From Leptolyngbya subtilissima AS-A7 (GTDB taxonomy: Bacteria; Cyanobacteriota; Cyanobacteriia; Phormidesmidales; Phormidesmidaceae): a DNA stretch of 64,000 nucleotides. Where the stretch lies: positions 186,001 through 250,000 of the forward strand of contig NZ_JAMPKY010000011.1 of assembly GCF_039962255.1 (NCBI RefSeq). Direction: 5' to 3'. The notes beneath the pieces are model-generated. The model did no database searches. It was not told where the DNA came from and worked only from the letters and a program-made list of their open reading frames with translations. The position numbers were made by a program, and so were the translations under genes. Shown piece by piece: positions 51,713 to 60,885 of the stretch; positions within the stretch are counted from its first letter, which is position 1; each line of letters opens with the position of its first letter.

Positions 51713-52591
51713 TTAATAGGTTCCTCGCCATACCGCGTCAGCCACTCGGCAGACATCATGCATCTCCGCCCCATCGTGGACACGGATGATATCAGCCCCA
51801 CCAGCGATCGCCGCACAGCAAGCCGCCGCCGTGCCCCACACCCGCTGCTGGGGGTCGGGCTGGTCTAAAATCCAACCAATAAAGCTCTTGCGGGAGGGAC
51901 CCACCAGCAGCGGCCGCCCCAGATCGCGGAACCGACTGAGCTGCCGCAGCAGTTCTAGGCTTTGGGCAGAGGTTTTGGCAAAGCCTAGACCAGGGTCAAC
52001 GGCAATTTTGCTGGGTTTAACGCCAACGGCGATCGCCGCTTCGATCTGGTGCTGCAAAAACTCGTGAATCTCGCCCACCAGATCGTGGTAGTCGGTGCGC
52101 TGCTGCATGGTTATTGGAGTGCCCCGCAGGTGCATAATCATGATCGGAACACCTAGGTCAGCCACCGTCGAGAGCATGCCATTGTCGTAGGTGCCCGCTG
52201 AAATGTCGTTGACAATGTCGGCCCCAGCCTTGACTGCCGCTCGCGCCACCGACGACCGGGTAGTATCCACCGAGATAATCGCTTGGGCTAGGGTGTCGTC
52301 GTCATCGCGACGGATGGCCTCAATCACCGGAATCACCCGTTCCAGCTCTTCGGTACGGGAGATCGACTCGGCGCCAGGCCGGGTAGACTGACCGCCAATG
52401 TCGAGAATATCGGTGCCATGGTGCACCAGATGGCGCGCCTGAGCCACAGCTCGCTCAACGGTGTTAAACTGGCCGCCGTCGCTAAAACTGTCGGGGGTGA
52501 CGTTGAGCACCCCCATCAGGTAGGTGCGGCTGCCCCAGGTCAAGGTGCGATCGCGAATTTTCCAGGGAGACGGCACCGTAAGCACAGACAT
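51713..52591 (-). CDS. folP: Dihydropteroate synthase
   Basis: 292 residues. All DHPS motifs are present: MGVLNVTPDSFSDGGQF (pABA/PPi loop), LDIGGQSTRPGAE, SVDTTRSSVARAAVKAGADIVNDISAG, DPGLGFAKT and VGPSRKSFIG. It joins 4-aminobenzoate with hydroxymethyl-dihydropterin pyrophosphate in folate synthesis. The start at 52591 fits homologue length. Together with the formyl-THF cyclo-ligase gene at 25 kb it shows that folate metabolism is spread over the window. Confidence 0.95.
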   Translation of the reverse strand: MSVLTVPSPWKIRDRTLTWGSRTYLMGVLNVTPDSFSDGGQFNTVERAVAQARHLVHHGTDILDIGGQSTRPGAESISRTEELERVIPVIEAIRRDDDDTLAQAIISVDTTRSSVARAAVKAGADIVNDISAGTYDNGMLSTVADLGVPIMIMHLRGTPITMQQRTDYHDLVGEIHEFLQHQIEAAIAVGVKPSKIAVDPGLGFAKTSAQSLELLRQLSRFRDLGRPLLVGPSRKSFIGWILDQPDPQQRVWGTAAACCAAIAGGADIIRVHDGAEMHDVCRVADAVWRGTY

Positions 52592-52707
52592 GATAATTAC
52601 TCAGCTAGACCTCTGCCTAGCTTAGACGAATTAGGGGGTTGGGCGTTGGGTTTTGGGTCAGGGGTATAGGGCTTGGCCTACACCCTATACCGTGCACCCT
52701 GAACCCT

Positions 52708-53430
52708 CTACAACACCTTCTCTAAGAACTGCTGGGCACGATCGCTCTTTGGGGCGCTAAAGAATACATCGGGCGGTGCGTCTTCCACCAGGTAGCCACC
52801 GTCGAGAAACAGCACCCGGTTAGCCACCTCGCGGGCAAAGCCCATCTCGTGGGTCACAATCGCCATGGTGATGCCCGTTCTAACCAGTGCCTTCATCACA
52901 TCCAGCACTTCTTTAACCATTTCGGGGTCAAGGGCGCTGGTGGGCTCGTCAAACAGCATCACATCGGGCTCCATGGCCAGGGCGCGGGCGATCGCCACCC
53001 GCTGCTTTTGCCCACCCGACAGCCGCGAGGGATACTGGTCGGCCTTCTCCGAAAGGCCCACTTTGTCTAACAGATCCATGGCAATTTTGCTGGCGTCAGC
53101 CTTCGAGAGCCCCCGCACCTTCATCGGTGCGTAGGTGAGGTTGCCCATCACCGTTTTGTGGGGAAACAGGTTGAAGTGCTGAAACACCATGCCCACGTTC
53201 TGGCGCACCTTAAGAATGTCGCACTTAGGCGACGTGATGTCGACGCCACCGACAAAGATGTGTCCGGCTGTGGGCACCTCTAGTAGATTGATGCAGCGCA
53301 GCAGGGTCGACTTACCCGATCCTGAGGGGCCGATAATGGCTACCACTTCTCCACTGTCTACTTCGGTAGAAATATCCTTCAGCACCTCCAGCGGCCCAAA
53401 GGATTTAACCAAATGTTCGATTCTAATCAC
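52708..53430 (-). CDS. Polar amino acid ABC transporter ATP-binding protein (GlnQ-type)
   Basis: About 240 residues from the GTG at 53430, which has a GGAGG site 10 bases upstream (a TTG at 53451 is also in frame). Walker [14 protein letters not shown], the Q loop FQHFNLFPH, the [15 protein letters not shown] signature, Walker [15 protein letters not shown] and the H loop [10 protein letters not shown] are intact. It energises uptake of a polar amino acid, with the permease gene overlapping its start by 8 bases. Confidence 0.93.
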   Translation of the reverse strand: MIRIEHLVKSFGPLEVLKDISTEVDSGEVVAIIGPSGSGKSTLLRCINLLEVPTAGHIFVGGVDITSPKCDILKVRQNVGMVFQHFNLFPHKTVMGNLTYAPMKVRGLSKADASKIAMDLLDKVGLSEKADQYPSRLSGGQKQRVAIARALAMEPDVMLFDEPTSALDPEMVKEVLDVMKALVRTGITMAIVTHEMGFAREVANRVLFLDGGYLVEDAPPDVFFSAPKSDRAQQFLEKVL

Positions 53431-54082
53431 TGCGGCGCATCCTCCGCTCAAGAACGTTAGCAGCCTGGGTCAGCCCCATTACCATGACGTAATAAATTAC
53501 CCCTACCACCAGCAGCGGCTCAAAGTAGAGGAAGGTTTGCCCCGCCACCACCTGGGCCCGCCGCATCAGGTCTAATACTCCAATGGTAGACACCAGGGCC
53601 GAATCTTTTAGTAGCGCAATGGTCTCATTCACCAGGGCGGGCAGAATGTTTTTAAAGGCCTGGGGCAAAATAATGTCGAGCATCATTGGCCTGTATGGCA
53701 CCCCGAGAGACATGGAAGCCTCCCGCTGCCCTTTATCCACTGCCATAATGCCGGCCCGAATGGTCTCAGAACTGTAGGCCGCCGAGTTGAGCGAAAAGGT
53801 AAACACCCCCGCCTCGATCGGCGTAATCTTATAGCCAATTAGCTGGGGGGTGGCAAAGTACACCAGCGCCAGCTGCAAAATCAGCGGCGTACCCCGAAAA
53901 ATTGAGGTGTAAAACTCCGCAAACCACCGCAGCGGCTTGATGTTGGAAATCTTGAGCAGCGATAGCAGAGTGCCTAGGGTAAACCCAAATAGGGCTGACA
54001 GCACCGTGAAGCGCAGGGTAACTAGAATGCCATTCAGGATGAAGGGCAGCGATGGAATAATTTGGCCGAAGTCTAAGTTCAT
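53423..54082 (-). CDS. Polar amino acid ABC transporter permease
   Basis: 219 residues with five membrane helices. It carries the HisM-type signature: [19 protein letters not shown] and the EAA loop [25 protein letters not shown], then [33 protein letters not shown]. Only one permease gene is present, so it probably works as a homodimer. The gene is second of three on the minus strand: binding protein, permease, ATPase. Confidence 0.93.
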   Translation of the reverse strand: MNLDFGQIIPSLPFILNGILVTLRFTVLSALFGFTLGTLLSLLKISNIKPLRWFAEFYTSIFRGTPLILQLALVYFATPQLIGYKITPIEAGVFTFSLNSAAYSSETIRAGIMAVDKGQREASMSLGVPYRPMMLDIILPQAFKNILPALVNETIALLKDSALVSTIGVLDLMRRAQVVAGQTFLYFEPLLVVGVIYYVMVMGLTQAANVLERRMRRSD

Positions 54083-54105
54083 AGGGTTAGGGTGATAGGG
54101 CTCAA

Positions 54106-54921
54106 CTACTCAGCCCTGTCGCCAAACCACTTGACGATCAGCTCTTCCATCATGCCGCTCGACTCCATTTCGGCCAGCACTCGATCAAATTCGCTCACCA
54201 ACTCAGAATCTTTGGGAAATGCGATCGCAGAACCCGCTGGCCCCTCTTCGGGAATTTCTACCGCTTCCAGGTCGGGGTTGTTGGCCAAAAAGCCCTCGGC
54301 CACGGTGTCTTCGATGATGGCGGCATCGATGCGGCCTGACTTGAGTTCTTGAACGATTTCGTTGATGCGGTTTAGGGGCGACAACTTCACGTTGGGCACG
54401 GTCTCTACCAGCTCGTTAGCTAGCTCCTCCTGAATGGAGCCCAGCTGCACACCCACGGTTTTGCCGCTTAGGTCTTCGGGAGACGCGATTCCACCCCCCG
54501 ACTGAAACACGATAGTCTGCTTGGCGTCGTAGTAAATCTCAGAAAAATCGACGTTTTGCTTGCGCTCTTCGGTAGGGGTCATGCCCGCCATGACAAAGTC
54601 GGCCCGTCCCGCCTGTAACGCCGGAATCAGGCCGTTAAAGTCAATGTTGGTAATCTCCAGCTCATAGCCCAGCTCTTCAGCAATGTGACGGGCAATATCG
54701 ACGTCAAAGCCGACGATTTCTTCAGCACCGCCAGCGGTTTCGACAAACTCGTAGGGAGGGTAATCAGCGGAGGTCGCCATGGTCAAAACGCCACTGCCCG
54801 CCTGGTCATCCCCAGCTGCCCCGTCGCCTCCAGCAGATTGGCCGCCCCCGCAAGCTGTAGTAAGACCCACAGTAGCCAGAGCAACAGCGGCAGTGGATGC
54901 CAAAAACCAGCGTCGTTTCAT
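54106..54921 (-). CDS. Amino acid-binding lipoprotein of the ABC transporter
   Basis: 271 residues. MKRRWFLASTAAVALATVGLTTAC is a lipoprotein signal with Cys24, followed by a Gly/Ala/Asp-rich linker. The SBP_bac_3 domain has LTMATSADYPPYEF, VGFDVDIARHIAEELGYEL, FNGLIPALQAGRADFVMAGMTPTEERKQNVDFSEIYY (a strong family signature) and LSGKTVGVQLGSIQEELA. Substrate is probably glutamine, glutamate or a basic amino acid; it cannot be fixed. It is 23 bases ahead of the permease gene and the likely first gene of the operon. Confidence 0.93.
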   Translation of the reverse strand: MKRRWFLASTAAVALATVGLTTACGGGQSAGGDGAAGDDQAGSGVLTMATSADYPPYEFVETAGGAEEIVGFDVDIARHIAEELGYELEITNIDFNGLIPALQAGRADFVMAGMTPTEERKQNVDFSEIYYDAKQTIVFQSGGGIASPEDLSGKTVGVQLGSIQEELANELVETVPNVKLSPLNRINEIVQELKSGRIDAAIIEDTVAEGFLANNPDLEAVEIPEEGPAGSAIAFPKDSELVSEFDRVLAEMESSGMMEELIVKWFGDRAE

Positions 54922-55117
54922 GGTCTTTCCTCACAAACTTCTCGGGGCGATGGGGCTGGGTTGCCCTGTTAGCAGCAACACTGTAGAACAGGGGTGCGAT
55001 TTTTAACCAGCACCCGACGATGGATATCTATACAGCCCCAAAGTGAACTTAATATAGTCTGCAGAGAAAAAATCCCACTAGAAGTAGGAAAAACTACCGT
55101 TTTGCCAAGTCTTGCTC

Positions 55118-55387
55118 CTAGGGAGCGACATCCTTAGGCAAAAAATGATCGCCCAACTGGTTGGTTGACCACTGATATTCAACGTCGATTTTGACCTGTC
55201 TGCAGGTTTCTTCGAGCTGGCGCTGCTGCGACAGAGCCTTGCGCAGGGCAACGATCAACTCCTGCACCTGCACCCGAATCTGAGGATTTTGGTAGGCCAC
55301 CGACATAGTTTGCTGCTCTAGCAGTCGTAGCAGCAGTTCGTAGTGAATATGTGAAGGGAGTGGGAGCGGTTTGCCTAGATTTGCCAT
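55118..55387 (-). CDS. Small cyanobacterial protein, probable DUF5340
   Basis: 89 residues. KPLPLPSHIHYELLLRLLEQQTMSVAYQNPQIRVQVQELIVALRKALSQQRQLEETCR matches my memory of DUF5340, a short helical cyanobacterial family; the end, VEYQWSTNQLGDH, is also typical. No membrane segment and no known function. The gene lies 61 bases after trpC on the same strand, so it may be the last gene of that unit. Confidence 0.72.
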   Translation of the reverse strand: MANLGKPLPLPSHIHYELLLRLLEQQTMSVAYQNPQIRVQVQELIVALRKALSQQRQLEETCRQVKIDVEYQWSTNQLGDHFLPKDVAP

Positions 55388-55447
55388 TGCGGTGCCCCAG
55401 GGTGAGATCTGTTGATTAAACCAGGAAGTCGTTAAAGACTTCAGTAT

Positions 55448-56341
55448 CTAGCCCGTGTTTTTTTCATAAAGCTGGTCAATGGCCAGCCCTGGGTCGGGTT
55501 GCCGAATCAGCGACTCGCCCACCAGCACAGCCCCCACTCCGGCCGCCGTTACCGCCTGCAGGTCGGCTGGGGTGTGAATGCCCGACTCGCTGACCACCAG
55601 GGCATTGCTAGCGGCAAGGGCCTCGTGCCGCGCCGCGATCAGCTCAGCGGTGGTCTCTAGGCGGGTGGTAAAGGTTTCTAGATCGCGGTTGTTAATGCCA
55701 ATCAGCGCCAGATTTGGCACCGCCAGCACCCGATCCAACTCCTCCAGGGTGTGAACTTCAACCAGCACCGCCATCCCCAACGCTTTAGCAATCTGTGCAA
55801 AGTAAACCAGATCTTGGTCAGAGAGAATGGCGACAATCAGCAGCACCGCGTCGGCCCCCTTAGACCGCGCCAGATACATTTGGTAAGGGTAGATGATGAA
55901 CTCTTTACACAGCAGTGGCAGGTCAACCACTTCCCGAATCTGGGTTAGGTAGTCAAAGTCTCCCTGAAAGAAGGTTTTGTCGGTGAGCACCGAAAGGCAG
56001 GTGGCCCCGTGAGCGGCGTAGGTTTGAGCGATCGCCACCGGGTCAAAGTCAGGCCGCATCACCCCCTGGCTGGGAGAGGCCTTTTTTACCTCAGCAATCA
56101 GCGCTGGAGTAGTGCGGCCGGCGCGCAGAGCGGCAACAAAGTCGCGGGGCGGGGGGGCATCGAGCACCTGCCGCTGTAAATCGGCTAGGGGTAGGCGCTC
56201 CCGCAGCTGAGCAACCTCTGTCTCCTTTTGCCAAACAATTTCTTCTAATATATTTCGCGGTTCAGCATCGTCCACTTTAATTTGATACTGCAAGTGTTTA
56301 ACCGCAACAGCGGGGTTGGGAGGGCGGCGGCGAATCTTCAT
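55448..56341 (-). CDS. trpC: Indole-3-glycerol phosphate synthase
   Basis: 297 residues, a TIM barrel that closes the pyrrole ring in tryptophan synthesis. Motifs: [22 protein letters not shown] (the catalytic Lys in EVKKASPS), [75 protein letters not shown] and [16 protein letters not shown]. The N-terminal 35 residues are an extension common in cyanobacteria. It is downstream of lpdA, separated by a MITE-like element. Confidence 0.95.
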   Translation of the reverse strand: MKIRRRPPNPAVAVKHLQYQIKVDDAEPRNILEEIVWQKETEVAQLRERLPLADLQRQVLDAPPPRDFVAALRAGRTTPALIAEVKKASPSQGVMRPDFDPVAIAQTYAAHGATCLSVLTDKTFFQGDFDYLTQIREVVDLPLLCKEFIIYPYQMYLARSKGADAVLLIVAILSDQDLVYFAQIAKALGMAVLVEVHTLEELDRVLAVPNLALIGINNRDLETFTTRLETTAELIAARHEALAASNALVVSESGIHTPADLQAVTAAGVGAVLVGESLIRQPDPGLAIDQLYEKNTG

Positions 56342-56372
56342 CTTTGGAATTTATATTGGCGATTTTGAACGT

Positions 56373-56556
56373 TAGGGTGGGCATTGCCCACCCCTGTTTG
56401 GGCTAATTACCAGTTTCTAAATTGTAGGGTGGACATCACCGCCGTCGCTTGAGCGCACCATCAAACCGTCAAGTCACTGCCCGGTCGATGGAGCTATTCT
56501 TGCCCCTAGGCCTACCCCCTAAAACTGGGGCAGGCGGTGGGCAATGCCCACCCTAC
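56373..56556. mobile_element. MITE-like element with 20-bp terminal inverted repeats
   Basis: The left end, TAGGGTGGGCATTGCCCACC (56373-56392), matches the reverse complement of the right end (56536-56555, GGTGGGCAATGCCCACCCTA), and each end is itself a small palindrome around GGGCATTGCCC. The 184 bases code for nothing. A third, partial copy (GTAGGGTGGACATC) lies inside at about 56425. Such nonautonomous elements with GTAGGGTGGGCATT ends are common in cyanobacteria. It fills the gap between the trpC and lpdA genes and ends 5 bases before the lpdA stop. Confidence 0.75.
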
Positions 56557-56560
56557 GCAT

Positions 56561-57997
56561 TTAGGCCGACACTACTACCGCCCGTTTAAAGGCTTCGTCG
56601 AGCACTTCCGAGAGGGTGGGGTGGGTGTGAACGCAGAACGACAGTTCAGTTACGGTCTGGCCGTTGGCGATCGCATTGGCTGCTTCCTGAATCAGATCCG
56701 CCGCGTGCATACCAATGATGTGGGCACCGAGAATTTCGCCGGTGTCTTTGCGGTAGATCACCTTGGCTAGCCCATCGCCCTCACCCTCGGCTAGAGCCTT
56801 AGAGTTGCCCTTAAAGTAGGTCTTCACGGTGTCGATGGCAAAGCCTTCGGCCTCGGCTAGGGTCTTAGCGGCGGGTTCCGTCAACCCCACAAAGCTGACC
56901 TCGGGGTGGGTAAAGGCCGCCGCCGGAATGCTGAGGTAGTTGATCTGGCGCGGTTCGCCGCAGATGGTTTCTACTGTGAGAATTCCCTGGGCTGAGGCGG
57001 CGTGGGCCAGCATCATTTTGCCGGTGGCGTCACCGATCGCCCACAGGTGGGGCACCGGCTGGCCATCCCGCAGCACTTGCAGATGGTCGTCCACCGGAAT
57101 GAAGCCGCGGCGATCGGCCTCGACGCCGACCTTTTCTAAGCCCAAATCTTTGGTCGCCGGGATGCGCCCAGTGGCCACTAGGCAAGCGTCAACCTCCAAG
57201 GTTTCGACCACTTCGCGGGTTTCGCGATTGGCCAGCTCGATCACCACCGGGGTGCCAGGGATGACTTTCTGGGCAATCACTCCAGCGCGGGTTTCGATGT
57301 CGCGGGGGGCAATCAGCACCCGCTGGGCAATCTTGGCGATGTCGGGGTCGAAGGTGGGCATCAGCTGATCCAGCGCTTCGATGATGGTGACTTCGCAGCC
57401 TAGGGCAGTATAGACATCCGAAAACTCCAGGCCGATGTAGCCGCTGCCGATAATGGCGATCCAGTCGGGCAGCCAGTCGAGCTTCAGGGCTTCGTCGCTG
57501 GTGAAGACGGTTTTGCCGTCGGTCTCAATGCCGGGGGGCACAAAGGGCACCGAGCCGGGAGACAGAATGATGTCTTTGGCCGTCACAATTTTTTCGCCAT
57601 CGGGGGTGGCGATCGCCGCTTTCTGCTCCCCCGCCAGCCGCGCCCAGCCCTTGATGATGTCAACTCCTAGCCGGGTGAGGCTGTTGGTCATGTCGCCCTG
57701 GATCTTGCTGACCAAGTTTTTGGCGTGGTCGGCGATGGCTTCGCGATCGTAGGTGACATTGCCGACCGAAATGCCTAGGGACTTGAGGTGGTGTTCGTTG
57801 CGCAGCTCTCGCACGCGGCCCGACGCTGCCAGCAGCGCCTTGGAGGGAATGCATCCTCGGTTTACGCAGGTGCCTCCCATCACATCAGCTTCAACAATAG
57901 CCGTCTTTAACCCCCGCTTCACCGCGTGCAGGGCGGCCCCGTGACCCCCTACCCCAGCGCCAATAATCAGCAGGTCGTAATCAAATGCGTCGCTCAC
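56561..57997 (-). CDS. lpdA: Dihydrolipoyl dehydrogenase
   Basis: 478 residues. [21 protein letters not shown] binds FAD, the redox pair is [16 protein letters not shown] (Cys44, Cys49), [19 protein letters not shown] binds NAD, and the active base is in [17 protein letters not shown]. It reoxidises lipoyl groups of pyruvate dehydrogenase or the glycine cleavage system. The order trpC, lpdA, SpoU methyltransferase, then tRNA-Leu and murA resembles a neighbourhood found in other cyanobacteria, from memory. Confidence 0.95.
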   Translation of the reverse strand: MSDAFDYDLLIIGAGVGGHGAALHAVKRGLKTAIVEADVMGGTCVNRGCIPSKALLAASGRVRELRNEHHLKSLGISVGNVTYDREAIADHAKNLVSKIQGDMTNSLTRLGVDIIKGWARLAGEQKAAIATPDGEKIVTAKDIILSPGSVPFVPPGIETDGKTVFTSDEALKLDWLPDWIAIIGSGYIGLEFSDVYTALGCEVTIIEALDQLMPTFDPDIAKIAQRVLIAPRDIETRAGVIAQKVIPGTPVVIELANRETREVVETLEVDACLVATGRIPATKDLGLEKVGVEADRRGFIPVDDHLQVLRDGQPVPHLWAIGDATGKMMLAHAASAQGILTVETICGEPRQINYLSIPAAAFTHPEVSFVGLTEPAAKTLAEAEGFAIDTVKTYFKGNSKALAEGEGDGLAKVIYRKDTGEILGAHIIGMHAADLIQEAANAIANGQTVTELSFCVHTHPTLSEVLDEAFKRAVVVSA

Positions 57998-58227
57998 AGC
58001 AGGCTCCTGAACAGGTAATCCAATAATCTAAACAGGGTTGATTCAAGCTAAGTCGTAGGAGGATTCTGCCCTTAGCCTAGCGGCAAATGTGGGCCAGAGA
58101 CAGGGGTCGTAGAGTATGGATGCTACGACAAACAAAGTTTCTTTTCATTCTTGACCACCGAGAGCAATCAGACAAGCCGGGGAGGGTGATGGGGTAGATG
58201 GGTATTCAAGTGGTTGGGTGATCAAGC
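57998..58227. other. Intergenic region between the SpoU methyltransferase and lpdA
   Basis: 230 bases on the upstream side of lpdA. They should contain its promoter, but no boxes are convincing. The part near 58180-58230 again contains the GGGGAGGGTGATGGGG / CTCCCACTTCCC type of repeat that ends in the 3' codons of the methyltransferase gene. Confidence 0.4.
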
Positions 58228-59028
58228 TTACTCTCCCACTTCCCTACTCTCCCACTCCCGCTGTCGCCGTGCCTCGTAGAGCAGCAGTGCCGCCGAAACC
58301 CCTACGTTGAGAGACTCTACGGCTCCGGCCATGGGGATGCGCACCTGCACTGTGGCCTGACGCTGAAGGTCGGCTGACAGCCCGGCCCCCTCATTGCCCA
58401 GCACAATCACCGTGGGTTTGGTGAAATCTACGGCCCAGTAGTCTGTGGTGGCGTAGGAGCTAGTGGCCACCAACTGCACCCCAGCCTGATTCCAGTTTGT
58501 CAACAAGGAATTCAAATCATCCACTACCGCCAGGGGCAGCCGAAACCACTGGCCCGCTGAAGCTCGCAGCACCCTGGGATGGTCGGGGGCCACGCTGTCG
58601 GCGCTCAACCACAGACCATCGACCCCAGCCGCTACCGCCGTGCGAATAACCGTGCCCAAATTGCCGGGATCTTGAAGGGTTTCTACCACTAGCCCAATAC
58701 CTTCGAGCTCAGGTTTGGGCAGGTGCAGGAGTTGGGGTGCGATCGCCACTACCCCATCGGGATGCTGGGTCGTCGCCATGCCCTCTAAAACAGCGTCAGA
58801 CACCGGCTCGACCCGCTCGGCCCGCTGCTCTAGTTCCAGCATTAAATCGGGGTGGGCTTGCTGCCAAGCAGGGGTGTAGCAGGCGATTTCAATCGGATAG
58901 TGGGTGGCGAGGGCTTCCTGAATTAGGTGGGTGCCCTCTAAAAGAAATTGGCCCTGCGATCGCCGCGCCTTGGCCTGGTGTAGCTTCCTAAAAAGTTTAA
59001 CCAGGGGATTTTGCAGGCTCGTAAGCAT
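58228..59028 (-). CDS. TrmH/SpoU family RNA 2'-O-methyltransferase
   Basis: 266 residues. N-terminal RNA-binding part LQNPLVKLFRKLHQAKARRSQGQFLLEGTHLIQEAL, then the knotted SPOUT domain: LVVETLQDPGNLGTVIRTAVAAGVDGLWLS, VIVLGNEGAGLSADLQ, VRIPMAGAVESLNVGVSAALLLYEARRQ (all three SpoU motifs). It methylates ribose in rRNA or tRNA; the position is not known. The C-terminal EWESREVGE is encoded by the repeat tract, so the true end may differ among relatives. The tRNA-Leu gene is 48 bases upstream on the same strand. Confidence 0.93.
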   Translation of the reverse strand: MLTSLQNPLVKLFRKLHQAKARRSQGQFLLEGTHLIQEALATHYPIEIACYTPAWQQAHPDLMLELEQRAERVEPVSDAVLEGMATTQHPDGVVAIAPQLLHLPKPELEGIGLVVETLQDPGNLGTVIRTAVAAGVDGLWLSADSVAPDHPRVLRASAGQWFRLPLAVVDDLNSLLTNWNQAGVQLVATSSYATTDYWAVDFTKPTVIVLGNEGAGLSADLQRQATVQVRIPMAGAVESLNVGVSAALLLYEARRQREWESREVGE

Positions 59029-59076
59029 GACGTAATCCCCTGGTTAATCGTTTGACTGTCGCCGTCGACTATGAGA

Positions 59077-59160
59077 TGCGGAACCCGGGACTTGAACCCG
59101 GAAGTTATTGCTAACACTAGGACCTGAACCTAGCGCGTCTACCAATTCCGCCAGTTCCGC
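59077..59160 (-). tRNA. trnL-CAG: tRNA-Leu (CAG anticodon)
   Basis: 84 bases. Acceptor stem GCGGAAC pairs with GTTCCGC, followed by discriminator A; the D arm has TGGTAGACGC; the anticodon stem CTAGG/CCTAG encloses TTCAGGT, so the anticodon is CAG, reading CUG. A long variable arm (TGTTAGCAATAAC) is as expected for a class II tRNA, and the T arm is CCGGGTTCAAGTCCCGG. The 3' CCA is not encoded (TCT follows). Confidence 0.95.
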
Positions 59161-59351
59161 TGGCCGGGCGTTATTACCGCCGCGATTTGTAATCATGCAC
59201 TGAGTTTGTGTCGAAGTCAAGCGTGTAAAAAAAGATTTCGCGATTTTAAGCGAATCAGCTATCCTGATGTGGCCAAGCCCGGCAAATAAGTCTTGACTAC
59301 TGTGGCGAAATTGATGATTTCGAGTAGGATCTAGACGAAATTTGGGAAAAG

Positions 59352-60719
59352 GTGGAGTTATCAGTCGTGGAGGACACCGCTATCGTTACGTCCATTGGTT
59401 TACCTAACCCTGTAGCCGCTGCCGAAGCGGATGGTGCTGTCCTTGAAATTACCGGCGGTACTCCCCTAAGAGGCCAAGCCACCATCAGCGGAGCCAAAAA
59501 TTCTGCCCTGGTGGTGATGGCCGGTACCCTGCTCTGCTCACAGCCCTGCCGCATTCGCAATATTCCTCACCTGATGGATATTGAGCGGATGGGGGAGGTG
59601 CTCACCGCCCTCGGGGTAGGCCTGAAGCGCGAAGACGATGCCCTGGTGGTAGACGCCACCACCATTGCCCATACCAAAGCGCCCTACGACGTGGTTAGCC
59701 GTCTGCGAGCTAGCTTCTTTGTCATCGGCCCGCTGCTGGCCCGCATGGGGGTAGCGCGCATTCCTCTGCCCGGCGGCTGCGCGATCGGAGCTCGCCCAGT
59801 GGAGCTGCACGTGCGCGGGCTTCAGGCTATGGGTGCCGATGTGCACATTGAGCACGGCACCGTGCACGCCTATGTACCCGGCAGCGGTGGACGCTTGCAA
59901 GGGGCCAAAATTTATCTCGACTACCCCAGCGTGGGAGCCACCGAAACCCTGATGATGGCGGCTACCCTGGCTGACGGCGAAACCATTATTGAAAACGCTG
60001 CCCAGGAGCCTGAAGTCACCGACTTGGCCAACTTCTGCCGAGCCATGGGGGCACGGATTCGTGGCGCGGGCACCAACACTATCACTATCGTTGGGGTGCC
60101 CAGCCTGCACAGCACTGACTATGGCATCATTCCCGATCGCATTGAGGCCGGCACCCTGCTGGTGGCCGGGGCCATCACCCGCTCTGAGATCAGCCTATAC
60201 CCGGTAATTCCTGAGCATCTCACCGCCGTGATTGCCAAGCTCCAAGAAATTGGCGGGCAGGTCGTGGTCGATGGCCCCAGTCGCGTGCGCTACGTGCCCT
60301 CCCATACCATTGCCCCCACCGACATTCAAACCGGGCCGTTTCCGGGCTTTCCCACCGATATGCAGGCCCAGTTTATGGCCTTGATGGCGGTCTGCGAAGG
60401 CAGTAGCCTGATCACCGAAACGGTGTTTGAAAATCGCCTGCGCCACGTGGCCGAACTCAACCGCATGGGGGCTGATATTCGGCTCAATGGCAACTGCGCC
60501 ATTATTAAGGGCGTTCATCAGCTCTCGGGGGCTCCGGTGCTGGCCACCGACCTGCGAGCTTCGGCTGCTCTAGTGCTGGCCGGTTTAGCGGCCAAGGGCA
60601 CCACCACCATCCAGGGTCTGCACCACCTCGATCGCGGCTATGACGACCTCGAGGGTAAGCTCCGACTGCTGGGAGCCAACCTGCGTCGCTATAACGACGG
60701 CTCCGTTCCCGCTATTTAG
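59352..60719 (+). CDS. murA: UDP-N-acetylglucosamine 1-carboxyvinyltransferase
   Basis: 455 residues from a GTG at 59352 (a second GTG at 59367 is in frame). It transfers enolpyruvate to UDP-GlcNAc, the first committed step of peptidoglycan synthesis. Conserved features: [13 protein letters not shown] (Lys49, Asn50), [15 protein letters not shown] (catalytic Cys143, so it should be fosfomycin-sensitive), [32 protein letters not shown] and [17 protein letters not shown]. The N-terminal 27 residues are an extra tail. It is divergent from the tRNA-Leu gene. Confidence 0.95.
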   Translation: MELSVVEDTAIVTSIGLPNPVAAAEADGAVLEITGGTPLRGQATISGAKNSALVVMAGTLLCSQPCRIRNIPHLMDIERMGEVLTALGVGLKREDDALVVDATTIAHTKAPYDVVSRLRASFFVIGPLLARMGVARIPLPGGCAIGARPVELHVRGLQAMGADVHIEHGTVHAYVPGSGGRLQGAKIYLDYPSVGATETLMMAATLADGETIIENAAQEPEVTDLANFCRAMGARIRGAGTNTITIVGVPSLHSTDYGIIPDRIEAGTLLVAGAITRSEISLYPVIPEHLTAVIAKLQEIGGQVVVDGPSRVRYVPSHTIAPTDIQTGPFPGFPTDMQAQFMALMAVCEGSSLITETVFENRLRHVAELNRMGADIRLNGNCAIIKGVHQLSGAPVLATDLRASAALVLAGLAAKGTTTIQGLHHLDRGYDDLEGKLRLLGANLRRYNDGSVPAI

Positions 60720-60750
60720 CGCTAGGCGCTGACGGCGATCGCATAGGGGG

Positions 60751-60785
60751 CCAGGGTAGGAAGCTGCCCTGGCCCTTTGCTTTTA
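60751..60785 (+). terminator. Rho-independent terminator after murA
   Basis: GGCCAGGG (60751-60758) and CCCTGGCC (60769-60776) form an eight-pair GC-rich stem with a 10-base loop, followed by CTTTGCTTTT. It starts 32 bases after the murA stop. This is the clearest terminator in the window. Confidence 0.75.
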
Positions 60786-60885
60786 GGGCGATAGTTGGAG
60801 CGGCGATCGCACTCTTTTATACAGATCAGCCGCCCAACCGGCACCTTACACTAGCAACAGCAATCTTTTACCGGTTGACTCGTCT

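Noticed and set aside
59538-60110. 190-residue antisense frame inside murA
   Set aside because: Opposite a fully conserved essential enzyme, with no recognisable motif.
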